Source of the DNA: Marinobacter aromaticivorans | Lineage (GTDB): Bacteria; Pseudomonadota; Gammaproteobacteria; Pseudomonadales; Oleiphilaceae | Direction: 5' to 3' | Assembly (NCBI RefSeq): GCF_002806975.1 | Contig: NZ_NIHD01000004.1 | Span: forward strand, 62,001-126,000 | Length of the DNA stretch: 64,000 bases | Shown: in pieces, positions 35,111 through 44,217 of the stretch | Layout of the letters: each line of letters opens with the position of its first letter | Position numbering within the stretch: position 1 is the stretch's first letter | Made by a program: the position numbers and the translations under genes | Notes under the pieces: model-generated | The model's input: only the letters and a program-made list of their open reading frames with translations | Told to the model about the DNA's origin: nothing | Database searches by the model: none

Positions 35111-36085
35111 TTACTTGTCGTTTTTTACGACTTCAGCAGCTTCGGCGATAACATCATCAGCCACGGTGATGCCCATGCGCTCGCCGGCTTGCGGGTTTAC
35201 AAACAGGTTGAGTTTTTCCATGGTTTCTACCGGCATATCACCCGGCTTTTCACCATCGAGAATGCGTGCAACCATCACACCGGCCTGGCGACCGTGGTCG
35301 TAATAGTCAAAGCCCAGTGCGGCAACGGCGCCGCGGGCAACGGTGGCTGTATCGGCCGCAAACACCGGGATTTTGGCGCGCTCGCCCACGGAGATAACCG
35401 CTTCGGCAGCGCTGATAACCGTGTTGTCGGTGGTCAGGTAAATGGCGTCGGCCTTGCCCACCAGGGAGCGGGCTGCACCCAGTACTTCGGAGGTCTTGGT
35501 GGCGGCACCTTTAACCAGAGTCAGGCCACGGGCTTCCAGGCGTTCCTCAAGCAGTTCAATCAGTGACACTGCATTGGCTTCGCCGGGGTTGTATACCGTA
35601 CCGATGCGCTTGGCATCCGGAACCATGCGCAGCAGCATATCCAGGTGTTTGTCGATGGGCAGCATGTCGCTTACGCCGGTAATATTGGCACCCGGAGCTT
35701 CAGCATTTTTGACCAGTTTGGCGCCGACCGGGTCGGTTACGGCGGCAAATACAACCGGGATGTTACGGGCGGCGGCAGCAATCGTTTGCGCGGAGGGTGT
35801 CGCGATGGCCACAATAACATCGACGCCTTCACCCACAAATTTGCGGGCAATCTGGGATGCGATGGCGGAATTGCCCTGGGCACTCTCATGCATGAGCCTG
35901 AGGTTTTCGCCCTCTTTATAGCCCCGCTCGGCCAGTTCATCTTTTACACCCTGGTGAACGGCATCCAGAGCCGGGTGTTCCACAATCTGGGTGATAGCGA
36001 CAACACGCGGCTCCGCCGCCTGCGCAAGACTTGCCATTGCCATCAATGACGCACCCAGCAGGGTGCGCAGGGTTTTCTTGGCCAT
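35111..36085 (-). CDS. ABC transporter substrate-binding protein, TrpX/DUF534 family
   Basis: 324-residue periplasmic binding protein with a cleavable signal (SLMAMASLAQA-AEP). Two Rossmann-like lobes, family wording VVAITQIVEHPALDAVHQGVKDEL, IVAIATPSAQTIAAAA, IPVVFAAVTDPVGAKLV and the second lobe RIGTVYNPGEANAVSLIELLEE fit the ABC_sub_bind family. The ligand is unknown (tryptophan in the Streptococcus TrpX protein, other compounds elsewhere). First gene of the operon; 250 bases of upstream sequence are shared with the divergent synthetase. Confidence 0.9.
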   Translation of the reverse strand: MAKKTLRTLLGASLMAMASLAQAAEPRVVAITQIVEHPALDAVHQGVKDELAERGYKEGENLRLMHESAQGNSAIASQIARKFVGEGVDVIVAIATPSAQTIAAAARNIPVVFAAVTDPVGAKLVKNAEAPGANITGVSDMLPIDKHLDMLLRMVPDAKRIGTVYNPGEANAVSLIELLEERLEARGLTLVKGAATKTSEVLGAARSLVGKADAIYLTTDNTVISAAEAVISVGERAKIPVFAADTATVARGAVAALGFDYYDHGRQAGVMVARILDGEKPGDMPVETMEKLNLFVNPQAGERMGITVADDVIAEAAEVVKNDK

Positions 36086-36338
36086 ATGCCCATCTCCGAG
36101 GTCTGTTTCAGTGGATGTTATACGTTCATGGTTATAAAGAGGTGCGAGAGTTTATCACAGCCCTGCCACCTTGGTGGTAGGGCATGTTAACGTGAACCGG
36201 ATGGAATTGAATCTTTCCGGGACGAGTTCCGGCTCAATTGGCCTTTGTCACGGTCTGGCTGACGATAATATGTTGAAGTACACTACTAAAGTCTAAATAA
36301 TGTGTGCATAAATCAAATAACGAAAGCAAGGAAGGTCC

Positions 36339-38006
36339 ATGCAAAAAACAAACAGATTGCCCCTGGATATGGTCTATCACTGGGAGGCCACCAAAGCGAA
36401 TTCCGTGTACCTCACCCAGCCGGTTGGCGATGGTAAAGTGGTGGAGTATACGTGGGCAAGGGCGGTGGATGAGGCGCGCCGTGTAGCGTCGTACCTCAAA
36501 TCGCTGAACCTGCCGGAAAACAGCCGTATAGGCCTGATTTCGAAGAACTGTGCGCACTGGATCATGACCGACTGGGCGGTCTGGATGGCCGGGCACATTT
36601 CCGTACCTCTGTATCCCACCTTGAATGCCGATACAGTCAACTACGTACTGAATCACGCAGAGTGTGAGGTCCTGTTCGTGGGTAAGCTGGACGACTGGGA
36701 CATGATGAAGCCCGGTGTGCCGGACTCTGTGCGCTGCATATCCTTCCCCCTGAGCCCGCCCAACGATTTCGAGACCTGGGACGATATTGTTGCCAAGTAT
36801 CCGCCTCTTGAAGAAAAGGTTCAGCGGGATCCGGACGAACTGGCCACGATTGTTTATACCTCGGGCAGTACCGGCAAGCCGAAAGGTGTCATGCTCAGCT
36901 TCCGCAATATGGCTTTTGCGGCTGAAGGCGCCATGGAAGTTCTGCACGTCGGCCCTGATGAGCGCATGTTGTCCTATCTGCCCCTGGCGCACGTATTTGA
37001 GCGTACGTTTGTCGAGCTTGCGTCCTTGTACGCCGGCTTCCATCTGTTTTTTGCGGAATCCCTCGATACCTTTGTTGAGGACATGAAACGGGCACAACCA
37101 ACGCTTTTCCTCTCGGTGCCAAGGCTGTGGGTTAAGTTCCAGCAGGGTGTCCTGCACAAGCTGCCACAGAAAAAGCTGGATACGCTGCTGAAGATTCCGG
37201 TTGTGAACAAGCTGATCAAGAAGAAAATCCTCAAGGGGCTTGGGCTGGACAAGGTCAAACTGGCTGGCAGTGGTTCCGCCCCGCTTGCCAACGATGTGCT
37301 TGACTGGTACCGCAACCTGGGCCTGGAATTGCTTGAAGGCTACGGCATGTCCGAGAACTTCGCGTACTCCCATATCAACAAACCCGGGCGTACCCGCACC
37401 GGTTATGTGGGTGAATCCATGCCGGGTGTGGAGACAAAAATCAGCCCTGACGGCGAAATACTGATCAAGAGCCCGGCCACCATGGTGGGTTATTACAAGG
37501 ATGAAGAGAAAACCCGCCAGGCCTTTACCGACGACGGTTTCCTGAAAACCGGGGATAGAGGTGAAATCGACGAAATGGGTCGCCTGAAGATCACTGGCCG
37601 GATGAAGGAGATTTTCAAGACCAGCAAGGGCAAGTACATTGCTCCTGCGCCTATTGAAAACCGCCTGATGACGCACCAGTCCATTGAGATGGTGTGTGTG
37701 TCCGGTGCCAACCAGACCCAGCCCTTTGCAATGATTCAGCTGGCGGAAGGTATCAGGCCCAAGGTGAGTGACGGAGGTGTGCGGAAGGAACTTGAGGAGA
37801 GCTTTACTAAACTGGTCGAAAACGTAAACAAGACCGTAGATCCCCATGAACAGCTGGCCTTTGCGGTAATCGTCACTGATGACTGGACAATCGAGAATAA
37901 CTTCCTCACCCCAACGATGAAGCTCAAGCGGGATGTTGTGGAAGATGCCTACGAAAGCAAGGTGAACGAGTGGTATGCGCAGCACAAAAAGGTTATCTGG
38001 CAGTAA
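36339..38006 (+). CDS. Long-chain fatty acid-CoA ligase (AMP-binding)
   Basis: 555-residue adenylate-forming enzyme activating long-chain fatty acids. P-loop YTSGSTGKPKGVML from Tyr173, the A5 region LELLEGYGMSENFAY, A7-A8 DGFLKTGDRGEIDEMGRLKITGRMKEIFKTSKG, and a C-terminal catalytic Lys region. LPLAHVFERT is typical of long-chain ligases. Unusually short N-terminal extension, no signal peptide. Single gene followed by a strong hairpin. May feed beta-oxidation or wax ester synthesis (inference). Confidence 0.92.
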   Translation: MQKTNRLPLDMVYHWEATKANSVYLTQPVGDGKVVEYTWARAVDEARRVASYLKSLNLPENSRIGLISKNCAHWIMTDWAVWMAGHISVPLYPTLNADTVNYVLNHAECEVLFVGKLDDWDMMKPGVPDSVRCISFPLSPPNDFETWDDIVAKYPPLEEKVQRDPDELATIVYTSGSTGKPKGVMLSFRNMAFAAEGAMEVLHVGPDERMLSYLPLAHVFERTFVELASLYAGFHLFFAESLDTFVEDMKRAQPTLFLSVPRLWVKFQQGVLHKLPQKKLDTLLKIPVVNKLIKKKILKGLGLDKVKLAGSGSAPLANDVLDWYRNLGLELLEGYGMSENFAYSHINKPGRTRTGYVGESMPGVETKISPDGEILIKSPATMVGYYKDEEKTRQAFTDDGFLKTGDRGEIDEMGRLKITGRMKEIFKTSKGKYIAPAPIENRLMTHQSIEMVCVSGANQTQPFAMIQLAEGIRPKVSDGGVRKELEESFTKLVENVNKTVDPHEQLAFAVIVTDDWTIENNFLTPTMKLKRDVVEDAYESKVNEWYAQHKKVIWQ

Positions 38007-38028
38007 CGCGCAGATCCTGTTCTGTTTA

Positions 38029-38058
38029 CATCAGGCCCGGCTTCAGCCGGGCCTGATG
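38029..38058 (+). terminator. Terminator hairpin after the acyl-CoA ligase gene
   Basis: CATCAGGCCCGGC and its complement form a 13-bp perfect stem around a TTCA loop, 22 bases after the stop; only a weak T-rich tail follows (CGTTCTGG). Confidence 0.65.
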
Positions 38059-38134
38059 CGTTCTGGAGCCGACATTGGTCGCATAGGGAATATTGGATGG
38101 CGCGCCTAAAATCGGTTTATAACAGGAGGGGGTT

Positions 38135-38626
38135 ATGACTCAGCTATCCACATTCCAGAAGCGCATTCATGAGGAAATACCGCTTTCCCGCGCACTCGGT
38201 ATTGAACTGCACTCGTGGGATGGCAGTTCGTTGCTGCTCAGTGCACCGCTTTCACCCAACATTAATCACCAGGGTACCGGGTTTGGTGGCAGTGTGTATT
38301 CCGTGGCTGTTACCGCAGCCTGGGCGGTTACGGAGCTTGCACTGGCAGACCTCGGCTTGAAGGGCAGCGTGGTGGTGCAAACCGGCAGTATTGATTACCT
38401 TGAGCCTGTCACTTCCGATTTTTACGCGATCTGCCGGTTGCCGGGCGATGAAATTCCGGAGCGTTTCCGGAAAAGCCTCGCGAGGCATGGCAAAGGCCGT
38501 CTTGATCTGACCACTGAGGTATTTTGCGGCATGCCCAACAGCTTCCCGCAGGGTGATCCGGTGGCGGTATTTCAGGGCAGGTTTGTAGTGCAGGATGCCC
38601 GATCAAAAGCGACTCCCCAGATGTAA
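38135..38626 (+). CDS. YiiD C-terminal domain-type thioesterase
   Basis: 163-residue hotdog-like protein of the YiiD C-terminal family. Key segment SPNINHQGTGFGGSVYSVAVTAAWAVTEL contains the Asn-His-x-GTxFGGS pattern; LKGSVVVQTGSIDYLEPV is the second strand block. It follows an acyl-CoA synthetase gene, so it may hydrolyse acyl thioesters of similar chain length (inference). AGGAGG ribosome site before ATG. Confidence 0.82.
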   Translation: MTQLSTFQKRIHEEIPLSRALGIELHSWDGSSLLLSAPLSPNINHQGTGFGGSVYSVAVTAAWAVTELALADLGLKGSVVVQTGSIDYLEPVTSDFYAICRLPGDEIPERFRKSLARHGKGRLDLTTEVFCGMPNSFPQGDPVAVFQGRFVVQDARSKATPQM

Positions 38627-38637
38627 CAGGGCATGGG

Positions 38638-40326
38638 TCAGGCTATAGAACGTGTATTGGAGATTGAACGGCTCATCAGAATAATCGGGATAATCCCCGC
38701 CAGCACAATTATGAGCGCCGGCAACGCGCTGTGGTATAGGCGCTCGTCAGAAGCGAACTGGTACACATAGGTAGCCAGGGTTTCAAAATTGAAGGGCCGA
38801 AGTATCAGGGTGGCCGGTAACTCCTTCATGCAGTCTACGAAAACCACCAGTGCTGCAGTAATCAGCGTGCCCCGCAGCATGGGCAGATGCACCTTCACCA
38901 GGGTTTTGCCCGGGCTGTTACCCAGTGACCGGGAAGCCATATCCATGCTTGGCGTGATTTTCTGCAAGGCACTTTCTACACTGCCGGCAGAGACCGCCAG
39001 GAACCGTACCGTGTACGCAAACACGATGGCAAAGGCTGAGCCGCTGAGCAGCAGGCCGGTGCTAACGCCAAAATAATCCCGCATCAGGCTGTCCAGCCAG
39101 TTATCAAAACCTGCCAGAGGCACGATCACACCAACCGCCAGTACAGCACCGGGCATGGCGTATCCCAGGCTTGAGAGGCGCATGAGTACCTGCATGCCAC
39201 GAGTGTTGTGGAGCCTGCGGCTGTAGGCAAGGGTAATCCCGATCAGCAGGGTGGTCAGTGCGGCGGTTCCGGAAAGGAACAGGCTGTTGAGGGTGTTTTG
39301 CACAAAATCCGGGTTCCAGCTTTGCTCAAAATACTCCCAGGCGTACAGGCCCAGGGTTGCTCCCGGAATAACAAAACCAAATATCACCGGCGCAGCGCAT
39401 ACGGCAACGCAAATCAGTTGCCGCGGGAAGGACATGGTAAAGCGGCGGATCGGTTCGCGATTGTCCCGCGCCGCAAACTGTTGCTGGCGGCGCCGGGAAT
39501 AGCGCTCAAGGGTAACCAGAATGACCACGAAGATGAGCATGGTTGTAGCAATCTGAGCAGCACCGCCCAGGTTGCCGAGGTTCATCCAGGTATCGAACAG
39601 ACCGGCGGTGAGTGTTTGTACGGCAAAGAAATCCACGGTGCCGAAGTCGTTCAGGGTTTCCATCAGCACCAGTGAAAGGCCTACGGCAACTGCCGGGCGT
39701 GCGATCGGGAGGACCACTTTGAAAAAGGTGCTCAGTGCGGAATGCCCCAGGCTGCGGCTGACGGCAAAAAGGGAAGGTGACTGCTCAAGGAATGCAGCGC
39801 GGGCCAGGAGGTACACATAAGGGTAGAGCACCAGGCCAATCATCAGGGTTGCGCCTTCGAGGCTCCGGATTTCGGGAAACCAGTAATCCGATGCATCAGC
39901 CCAGCCAAACCAGCTTCTCAGGGCTCTCTGAACCGGGCCGGCATAGTCCAGAAGGCTGGTGTAAACATAGGCAATCACGTAGGCGGGAACGGCGAAGGGC
40001 AGCAGCATGGCCCACTCGAAGAATTTACGGCCGGGGAACTCGCACATGGTAACGGTCCAGGCGGTCGCAAGGCCGATGACGAGTGTGATTGCGCCAACCC
40101 CCGTCATGAGTTTGAGAGTGGTTACAAGGTAACGGGGCAGGGTCGTTTCCATCAGGTGCGGCCAGATGTTCTCTTCCGGGAAGAAGGCCAGGAAAATGAC
40201 GGAAAGAACCGGAAGCGTAACAATGGCTGTGGTCAGCACGGCACTGACAAGCCAGCGGCGGGAGGTGCGCTTTGCCAGCAGGGGCTGGGTAAGCCCGGGG
40301 TTAACGCTGGTCGCGGCCTCGCTCAT
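38638..40326 (-). CDS. fbpB: Ferric iron ABC transporter permease (FbpB/SfuB type)
   Basis: 562-residue permease with two fused membrane halves of about six helices each (first EAA loop RAAFLEQSPSLFAVSRSLGHSALSTFFKVVLP, second TPSMDMASRSLGNSPGKTLVKVHLP). This is the fused FbpB/SfuB architecture. Partner of the iron-binding protein gene upstream. The operon lacks an ATPase gene here, so the energising subunit must be encoded elsewhere or shared. Confidence 0.9.
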   Translation of the reverse strand: MSEAATSVNPGLTQPLLAKRTSRRWLVSAVLTTAIVTLPVLSVIFLAFFPEENIWPHLMETTLPRYLVTTLKLMTGVGAITLVIGLATAWTVTMCEFPGRKFFEWAMLLPFAVPAYVIAYVYTSLLDYAGPVQRALRSWFGWADASDYWFPEIRSLEGATLMIGLVLYPYVYLLARAAFLEQSPSLFAVSRSLGHSALSTFFKVVLPIARPAVAVGLSLVLMETLNDFGTVDFFAVQTLTAGLFDTWMNLGNLGGAAQIATTMLIFVVILVTLERYSRRRQQQFAARDNREPIRRFTMSFPRQLICVAVCAAPVIFGFVIPGATLGLYAWEYFEQSWNPDFVQNTLNSLFLSGTAALTTLLIGITLAYSRRLHNTRGMQVLMRLSSLGYAMPGAVLAVGVIVPLAGFDNWLDSLMRDYFGVSTGLLLSGSAFAIVFAYTVRFLAVSAGSVESALQKITPSMDMASRSLGNSPGKTLVKVHLPMLRGTLITAALVVFVDCMKELPATLILRPFNFETLATYVYQFASDERLYHSALPALIIVLAGIIPIILMSRSISNTRSIA

Positions 40327-40446
40327 AGGGTTCCTGTAAGAAAAGTGGAATGGTTATTGATATTGATGTTGAAGGGTGGAGATTGTAGTCAGCTCAATTA
40401 GCCGCTGCAATGACTGGAATCATTTGCGGGGGGATTTGAAGCGAAC

Positions 40447-40470
40447 GCGAGGATGGTTGCCCACCCTCGC
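40447..40470 (-). terminator. Hairpin between fbpA and fbpB
   Basis: GCGAGGATGG (40447-40456) and CCACCCTCGC (40461-40470) pair with one mismatch around TTGC, right after the fbpA stop. No T-run follows on the reverse strand, so it more likely stabilises the fbpA transcript or attenuates weakly. Confidence 0.5.
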
Positions 40471-40478
40471 CAGTTCAC

Positions 40479-41498
40479 TTACTCGCCGTCGAAATCTACA
40501 CGGTCAACCAGTTTGACGGCGGCGTTACGTTTCTCTGCAATCTCCTGCAGGGAAAGGCTGTCGGGGTGGATTTCGCCCCACTCTGCAACCAGGCCAGTGG
40601 GTTCTACATTCGGGTTTGCGGGGTATTCGGTGTTCGCCTCGGCATAGATACCCTGGGCTTCCGGCGATGACAGGAATTCCATCAGTTTGATGGCATTTTC
40701 CCGGTTAGGTGCACTTTTGGTGAGGGCAATGCCACTGATGTTGATGTGGGTTCCGCGGCCATCGGCGTTCGGGAATACCAGGCGAACGGCTTCGGCGGCC
40801 GGGCGCTGGTTCTCATCCTGCAGCATGTTGCCGTAGTAGTAACTGTTGCCGATGGATACGTCGCACACACCTTCGGCAATTGCCTTGATCTGATCCCGGT
40901 CGCCGCCCTGGGGCTTGCGTGCCAGATTATCTTTCACGCCCCTGAGCCAGGTTTCCGTTTCAGCTTCGCCATGATGGGCAATCATCGATGAGATCAGGGC
41001 AATGTTGTAGGGGTGCTTACCGCTGCGGGTACAGATGCGGTTGTCCCACTTGTCATCGGCCAGCTGTTCGTAGGTGGTGATTTCGCCTTCCTCAACACGC
41101 TCTTTGGAAGTGTAAATCAGGCGGGCCCGGGTGGTGAGGCCAAACCATTTACCATCCGGATGGCGCAGGCTTTCCGGAACATTCTTCTCCAGCACATCGC
41201 TATCTACACCCTGGACCAGATCGCGCTCTACCAGTTCATTGAGGCGGGAGATATCAACGGTCATGACTACATCGGCCGGGCTGTTGCGGCCTTCGCGCTG
41301 CAAGCGCTCCGCCAGGCCCTTTTTGGCGAACACAACGTTGGCCTCTATACCGGTTTCCTGTTCAAACGCATTCAGCAGGGGCTCCAGAAGATACGCCTGG
41401 CGATAGGAATAAATATTGACTTCGTTGCCTTCTGCGGAGGCGGCGAGGGGAAGAGCGGTCAGGGCAATTGCCGCTGTTGCTGCGAGTTTCATGCGCAT
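40479..41498 (-). CDS. fbpA: Ferric iron ABC transporter substrate-binding protein (FbpA/FutA type)
   Basis: 339-residue periplasmic iron-binding protein. Signal peptide ends near LAASA-EGN. Mature start NEVNIYSYRQAYLLEPLLNAF, the FAKKGLAERLQ and VGNSYYYGN-like SIGNSYYYGNML with its pair of Tyr residues, plus SGIALTKSAPNRENAIKLMEFL are typical. Tyr residues of the SYYYG stretch bind Fe(III) in relatives. A Fur-box-like sequence lies upstream, fitting iron repression. Confidence 0.93.
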   Translation of the reverse strand: MRMKLAATAAIALTALPLAASAEGNEVNIYSYRQAYLLEPLLNAFEQETGIEANVVFAKKGLAERLQREGRNSPADVVMTVDISRLNELVERDLVQGVDSDVLEKNVPESLRHPDGKWFGLTTRARLIYTSKERVEEGEITTYEQLADDKWDNRICTRSGKHPYNIALISSMIAHHGEAETETWLRGVKDNLARKPQGGDRDQIKAIAEGVCDVSIGNSYYYGNMLQDENQRPAAEAVRLVFPNADGRGTHINISGIALTKSAPNRENAIKLMEFLSSPEAQGIYAEANTEYPANPNVEPTGLVAEWGEIHPDSLSLQEIAEKRNAAVKLVDRVDFDGE

Positions 41499-41565
41499 AG
41501 TGCCATCCTTAAATGAGATCGTTCTGTGCTGCGCCTATGATTGAAAGTCATAGGCATCTAAAAAC

Positions 41566-41586
41566 GCCAACCATTCTCATTTGTGT
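41566..41586 (-). promoter_or_regulatory. Fur-box-like site upstream of fbpA
   Basis: On the reverse strand CACAAATGAGAATGGTT contains ATGAGAATG, close to the Fur consensus GATAATGATAATCATTATC, about 70 bases before the fbpA start. One half is degenerate. Inference: iron-dependent repression. Confidence 0.45.
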
Positions 41587-41751
41587 TACGGGATATGTCA
41601 ATATTCCTTTTGGCATACTTCCTGAAAAAAGTTCCTGAAAAAAAGCTTCTGGAAAATGATGTTATTCTTTTTTTTGCCGGATATACGATATGATTTGCAA
41701 AGGCATACAACAACCTACAATAGACCTGACAGAATCAATGGAACCTTGCCG

Positions 41752-42030
41752 ATGGCCGCAAATGACCGCAGGGAACACTGCCGCACCGCAATGAGTGCCA
41801 AAGTGAAAGTAACTCACGACTCCTCGGGCGAGTTTGTTTTCTCTACCCGGGACATATCAGATGGCGGTGTGTTTATCGTGGTGGATAACGAGCCCTTTGC
41901 GCCGGAGTTGGGCGACAAGGTAAAAGTGCAGGTGCAAGGCCTGCCAGTGCCGGCTCCGGTTCTGGATATGATAGTGGTTCGTAAAACCAACGATGGCTTT
42001 GGCCTGCAGTTTGACGAGAGTGTTAACTGA
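41752..42030 (+). CDS. PilZ domain protein
   Basis: 92-residue single PilZ domain. RRxxxR near the N-terminus is DRREHCRTAM, and the second c-di-GMP motif (D/N)xSxxG is DISDGGVFI. Beta-barrel pattern follows (GDKVKVQVQGLPVPAPVLDMIVVRKTNDGFGLQF). So c-di-GMP binding is likely although RRxxxR is slightly shifted. Start ATG 41752; a longer frame to 41656 adds a non-domain stretch. Monocistronic; upstream region AT-rich. Confidence 0.85.
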   Translation: MAANDRREHCRTAMSAKVKVTHDSSGEFVFSTRDISDGGVFIVVDNEPFAPELGDKVKVQVQGLPVPAPVLDMIVVRKTNDGFGLQFDESVN

Positions 42031-42115
42031 CAGCCGGTTTCGGGGTATGTTTGCAAGGATAATAGGCTTTCTCAGGTGAGATGTTCGTTAAGGATTAACG
42101 AGTGGCTAATGGCTC

Positions 42116-42727
42116 ATGATAGTTTCCAGAATTTGTAAGCCCTCCCCGGGTGTTACGCGCCTGTTGGCCATTGCAGGGCTGCTGGTGCTGCAGTCTGGCT
42201 GCGCCTCCTATTACTCCCATTACGCGATGTTCCCTGCAGAAAACTCACGGGGTGAGGTAAGATCCGTGCGCTTATCCTGGCAGAGCGCGGAATACCCGGA
42301 TTGGTGGTTTGCGTCGGATCGGGCCACCCCCATTACCCTTGAAACCCAGTGCAGTGAACGTATTTGGCGTTTGCACGATGCCAGCCATGCAGAGGCAGGA
42401 AGCTGCGCCCCGGGGATCCGAGCATGCGGTGTCAGCGGCAGCGACCGGAAAGTTCCCGAGGGAACACCCGCAGGTGCAGAAGACACATGCCTTTCAGTAA
42501 ACCCTTCCAACCCGGACGCCCGGATTGCCGATATGACCGGCAAACTGGAACTGCTGGTTGCCTGCGAGCCGGTTTCCGCGGTCAGGAGTGAAGAGGAGGA
42601 CACGGTAAATCTTGATTATATTCGTGCATCCGGAGTGCCCTATATCGTGTATAGCCGCAAAGCTCCGCGAGGGTCTTTCCACGCCCGCCCGCCAAAATTC
42701 GAGAGCGCCGTATGTGATGATGACTGA
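42116..42727 (+). CDS. Hypothetical lipoprotein
   Basis: 203-residue lipoprotein with lipobox LQSGC (Cys29) after a clear signal helix. The mature part is cysteine-rich (several Cys, e.g. ETQCSERIW and AGSCAPGIRACG). No family recognised. It lies between the PilZ gene and the HD-GYP gene, so a surface or c-di-GMP-linked role is possible only by neighbourhood. Confidence 0.7.
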   Translation: MIVSRICKPSPGVTRLLAIAGLLVLQSGCASYYSHYAMFPAENSRGEVRSVRLSWQSAEYPDWWFASDRATPITLETQCSERIWRLHDASHAEAGSCAPGIRACGVSGSDRKVPEGTPAGAEDTCLSVNPSNPDARIADMTGKLELLVACEPVSAVRSEEEDTVNLDYIRASGVPYIVYSRKAPRGSFHARPPKFESAVCDDD

Positions 42728-42752
42728 TAACGGGGTATTCCTGACCCTGTGA

Positions 42753-42768
42753 TGGCCGTCACGTTGCT
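42753..42768 (+). promoter_or_regulatory. RpoN (-24/-12) promoter-like site upstream of the HD-GYP gene
   Basis: TGGCCGTCACGTTGCT has GG and GC at exact -24/-12 spacing, matching TGGCAC-N5-TTGC except at one position. It lies 139 bases before the HD-GYP gene start. Confidence 0.55.
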
Positions 42769-42906
42769 ACAAATTGTTTCGGGCTGAAGATTATCGTTAC
42801 GGTTTGTCTGATAGTCGTTACTTCTGGCTACCAATTTGTAATGGACTATTCCTTTTAGCCGTTCGAGAATGATAACTCGGAAAAATCAGGTACTCAGGAG
42901 CGAGTA

Positions 42907-44217
42907 GTGGGCGTCAGTCAGAGAAAAATAGCGGTGCATGATCTGGAGGTGGGCATGTTTGTGTCTGACCTGGATCGGCCGTGGCACCAGACGCCATTTC
43001 CCATCCAGGGGTTCCACATTCGCTCCCAGGACGATATCCGGGCTCTGGTGTCCCATTGCAAATGGGTTTCCATAGATGTTGCTGAAACCCGGGGTTCAGT
43101 TGATCTGTCGAAGACTAACGGGGCTTCTTTCGGCGCCAGAGGGCAACGCAAAGGTAAAGGCCGCGACGAGCTTCACCTCCCTCCGTTGAGCATACGCGAA
43201 CCAGTAGCATACAAGGCAGTCACCACACTGAAGCGTGAAATGAAATCATCGAAAAAGCTGCTGGATGATGCCGGTGTTGCGCTTGAGCGTGTTTACGCCG
43301 CCGCTAACACACCGGAAGCCCGCGATCTGCGCCCTGTGGCTGCGGTTGTCAACAAAATGGTGCGCAGCGTTATCCGTCAGCCTGACGCACTGCTGTGGCT
43401 TAGCCGGATCCGCCAGCACGACAGCCATGTTTACCGGCACGCTGTAAACACATCGGTATGGGCGCTTGTGTGTGGTCGCCAGTTGGGGTTGAACGAAGGC
43501 TTGCTGAATCATCTGGGGCTGGGTTGCCTTTTATCACAGGTTGGTAAAACCCGGTTGCCTGAAGATCTGTTAAGCCGCGAAGGGCAGCTTGGCCCTGAAG
43601 AATATGCGCTGTACAGGACCTATGTTGAGAAAGGCATGGCAGTACTTGAAGGCAGCGGGCTTTCGCGGGCGGTGCTCAGTGTTGTGCAAGGCCACCGGGA
43701 ACGTCATAACGGTTCGGGTTTTCCGGAGGGAATTCGCGGTGACCGGATTCCGTTGCTGGCGAAGATCGCCGGGCTTGCGGAGTTTTTCGAATCACTTATC
43801 GAACCACGAGAAGGTGTGGCGGAGCCGATGACGCCGGCGAAAGCCGTCACCTTGCTCTACGATATGCGCAATATCGAGTTCCAGGGTGATCTGGTCGAGA
43901 GCTTTATACGGGCTGTTGGTATTTATCCCACGGGGAGTCTTGTTGAACTGACAGATGGCCAGCGGGGCATCGTGGTTTCCCACTCGCCCGAGCGACGGTT
44001 GTGGCCCCGGGTAATGGTGATGACGGACCGTTACCAGGCTCCGCTGAAAACGGCAAAGGTTGTGGACCTGGCGAAGTACAATGAAAGCCGTTCCGAGGCG
44101 GAGATATTAGCCATCAGGGAATGCCTGGCCCATGGAACCGAGGGGCTGGACCCCATTGGTTACGATGTGACGGGTGCCGAGTCGCGCTGGGGTATTGGCC
44201 GGCTTCTCAGTTGGTAA
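42907..44217 (+). CDS. Degenerate HD-GYP domain protein with N-terminal DUF3391
   Basis: 436 residues: DUF3391 at about 8-60 (KIAVHDLEVGMFVSDLDRPW), then an HD-GYP-like domain (about 160-330). The HDIGK motif is replaced by Ser210-Gln211-Val-Gly-Lys214, the HHExxDGxGYP motif reads His263-Arg264-Glu-Arg-His-Asn268-Gly-Ser-Gly-Phe-Pro, so HD, the second His, the Asp and the Tyr of GYP are all lost. Therefore probably not an active c-di-GMP phosphodiesterase but perhaps a binding or scaffold protein (inference). GTG start after AGGAG. Its end overlaps the convergent lipoprotein gene by 11 bases. Confidence 0.82.
   Translation: MGVSQRKIAVHDLEVGMFVSDLDRPWHQTPFPIQGFHIRSQDDIRALVSHCKWVSIDVAETRGSVDLSKTNGASFGARGQRKGKGRDELHLPPLSIREPVAYKAVTTLKREMKSSKKLLDDAGVALERVYAAANTPEARDLRPVAAVVNKMVRSVIRQPDALLWLSRIRQHDSHVYRHAVNTSVWALVCGRQLGLNEGLLNHLGLGCLLSQVGKTRLPEDLLSREGQLGPEEYALYRTYVEKGMAVLEGSGLSRAVLSVVQGHRERHNGSGFPEGIRGDRIPLLAKIAGLAEFFESLIEPREGVAEPMTPAKAVTLLYDMRNIEFQGDLVESFIRAVGIYPTGSLVELTDGQRGIVVSHSPERRLWPRVMVMTDRYQAPLKTAKVVDLAKYNESRSEAEILAIRECLAHGTEGLDPIGYDVTGAESRWGIGRLLSW

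Noticed and set aside
36234..37985. 583-codon open frame antisense to the acyl-CoA ligase gene
   Set aside because: Shadow of a GC-rich gene; no recognisable motif and no ribosome site.
42753..42768. Reading the RpoN-like site upstream of HD-GYP as chance
   Set aside because: Not fully rejected; -24/-12 match is exact in spacing, but alone it is not proof, so it is listed at middle confidence only.
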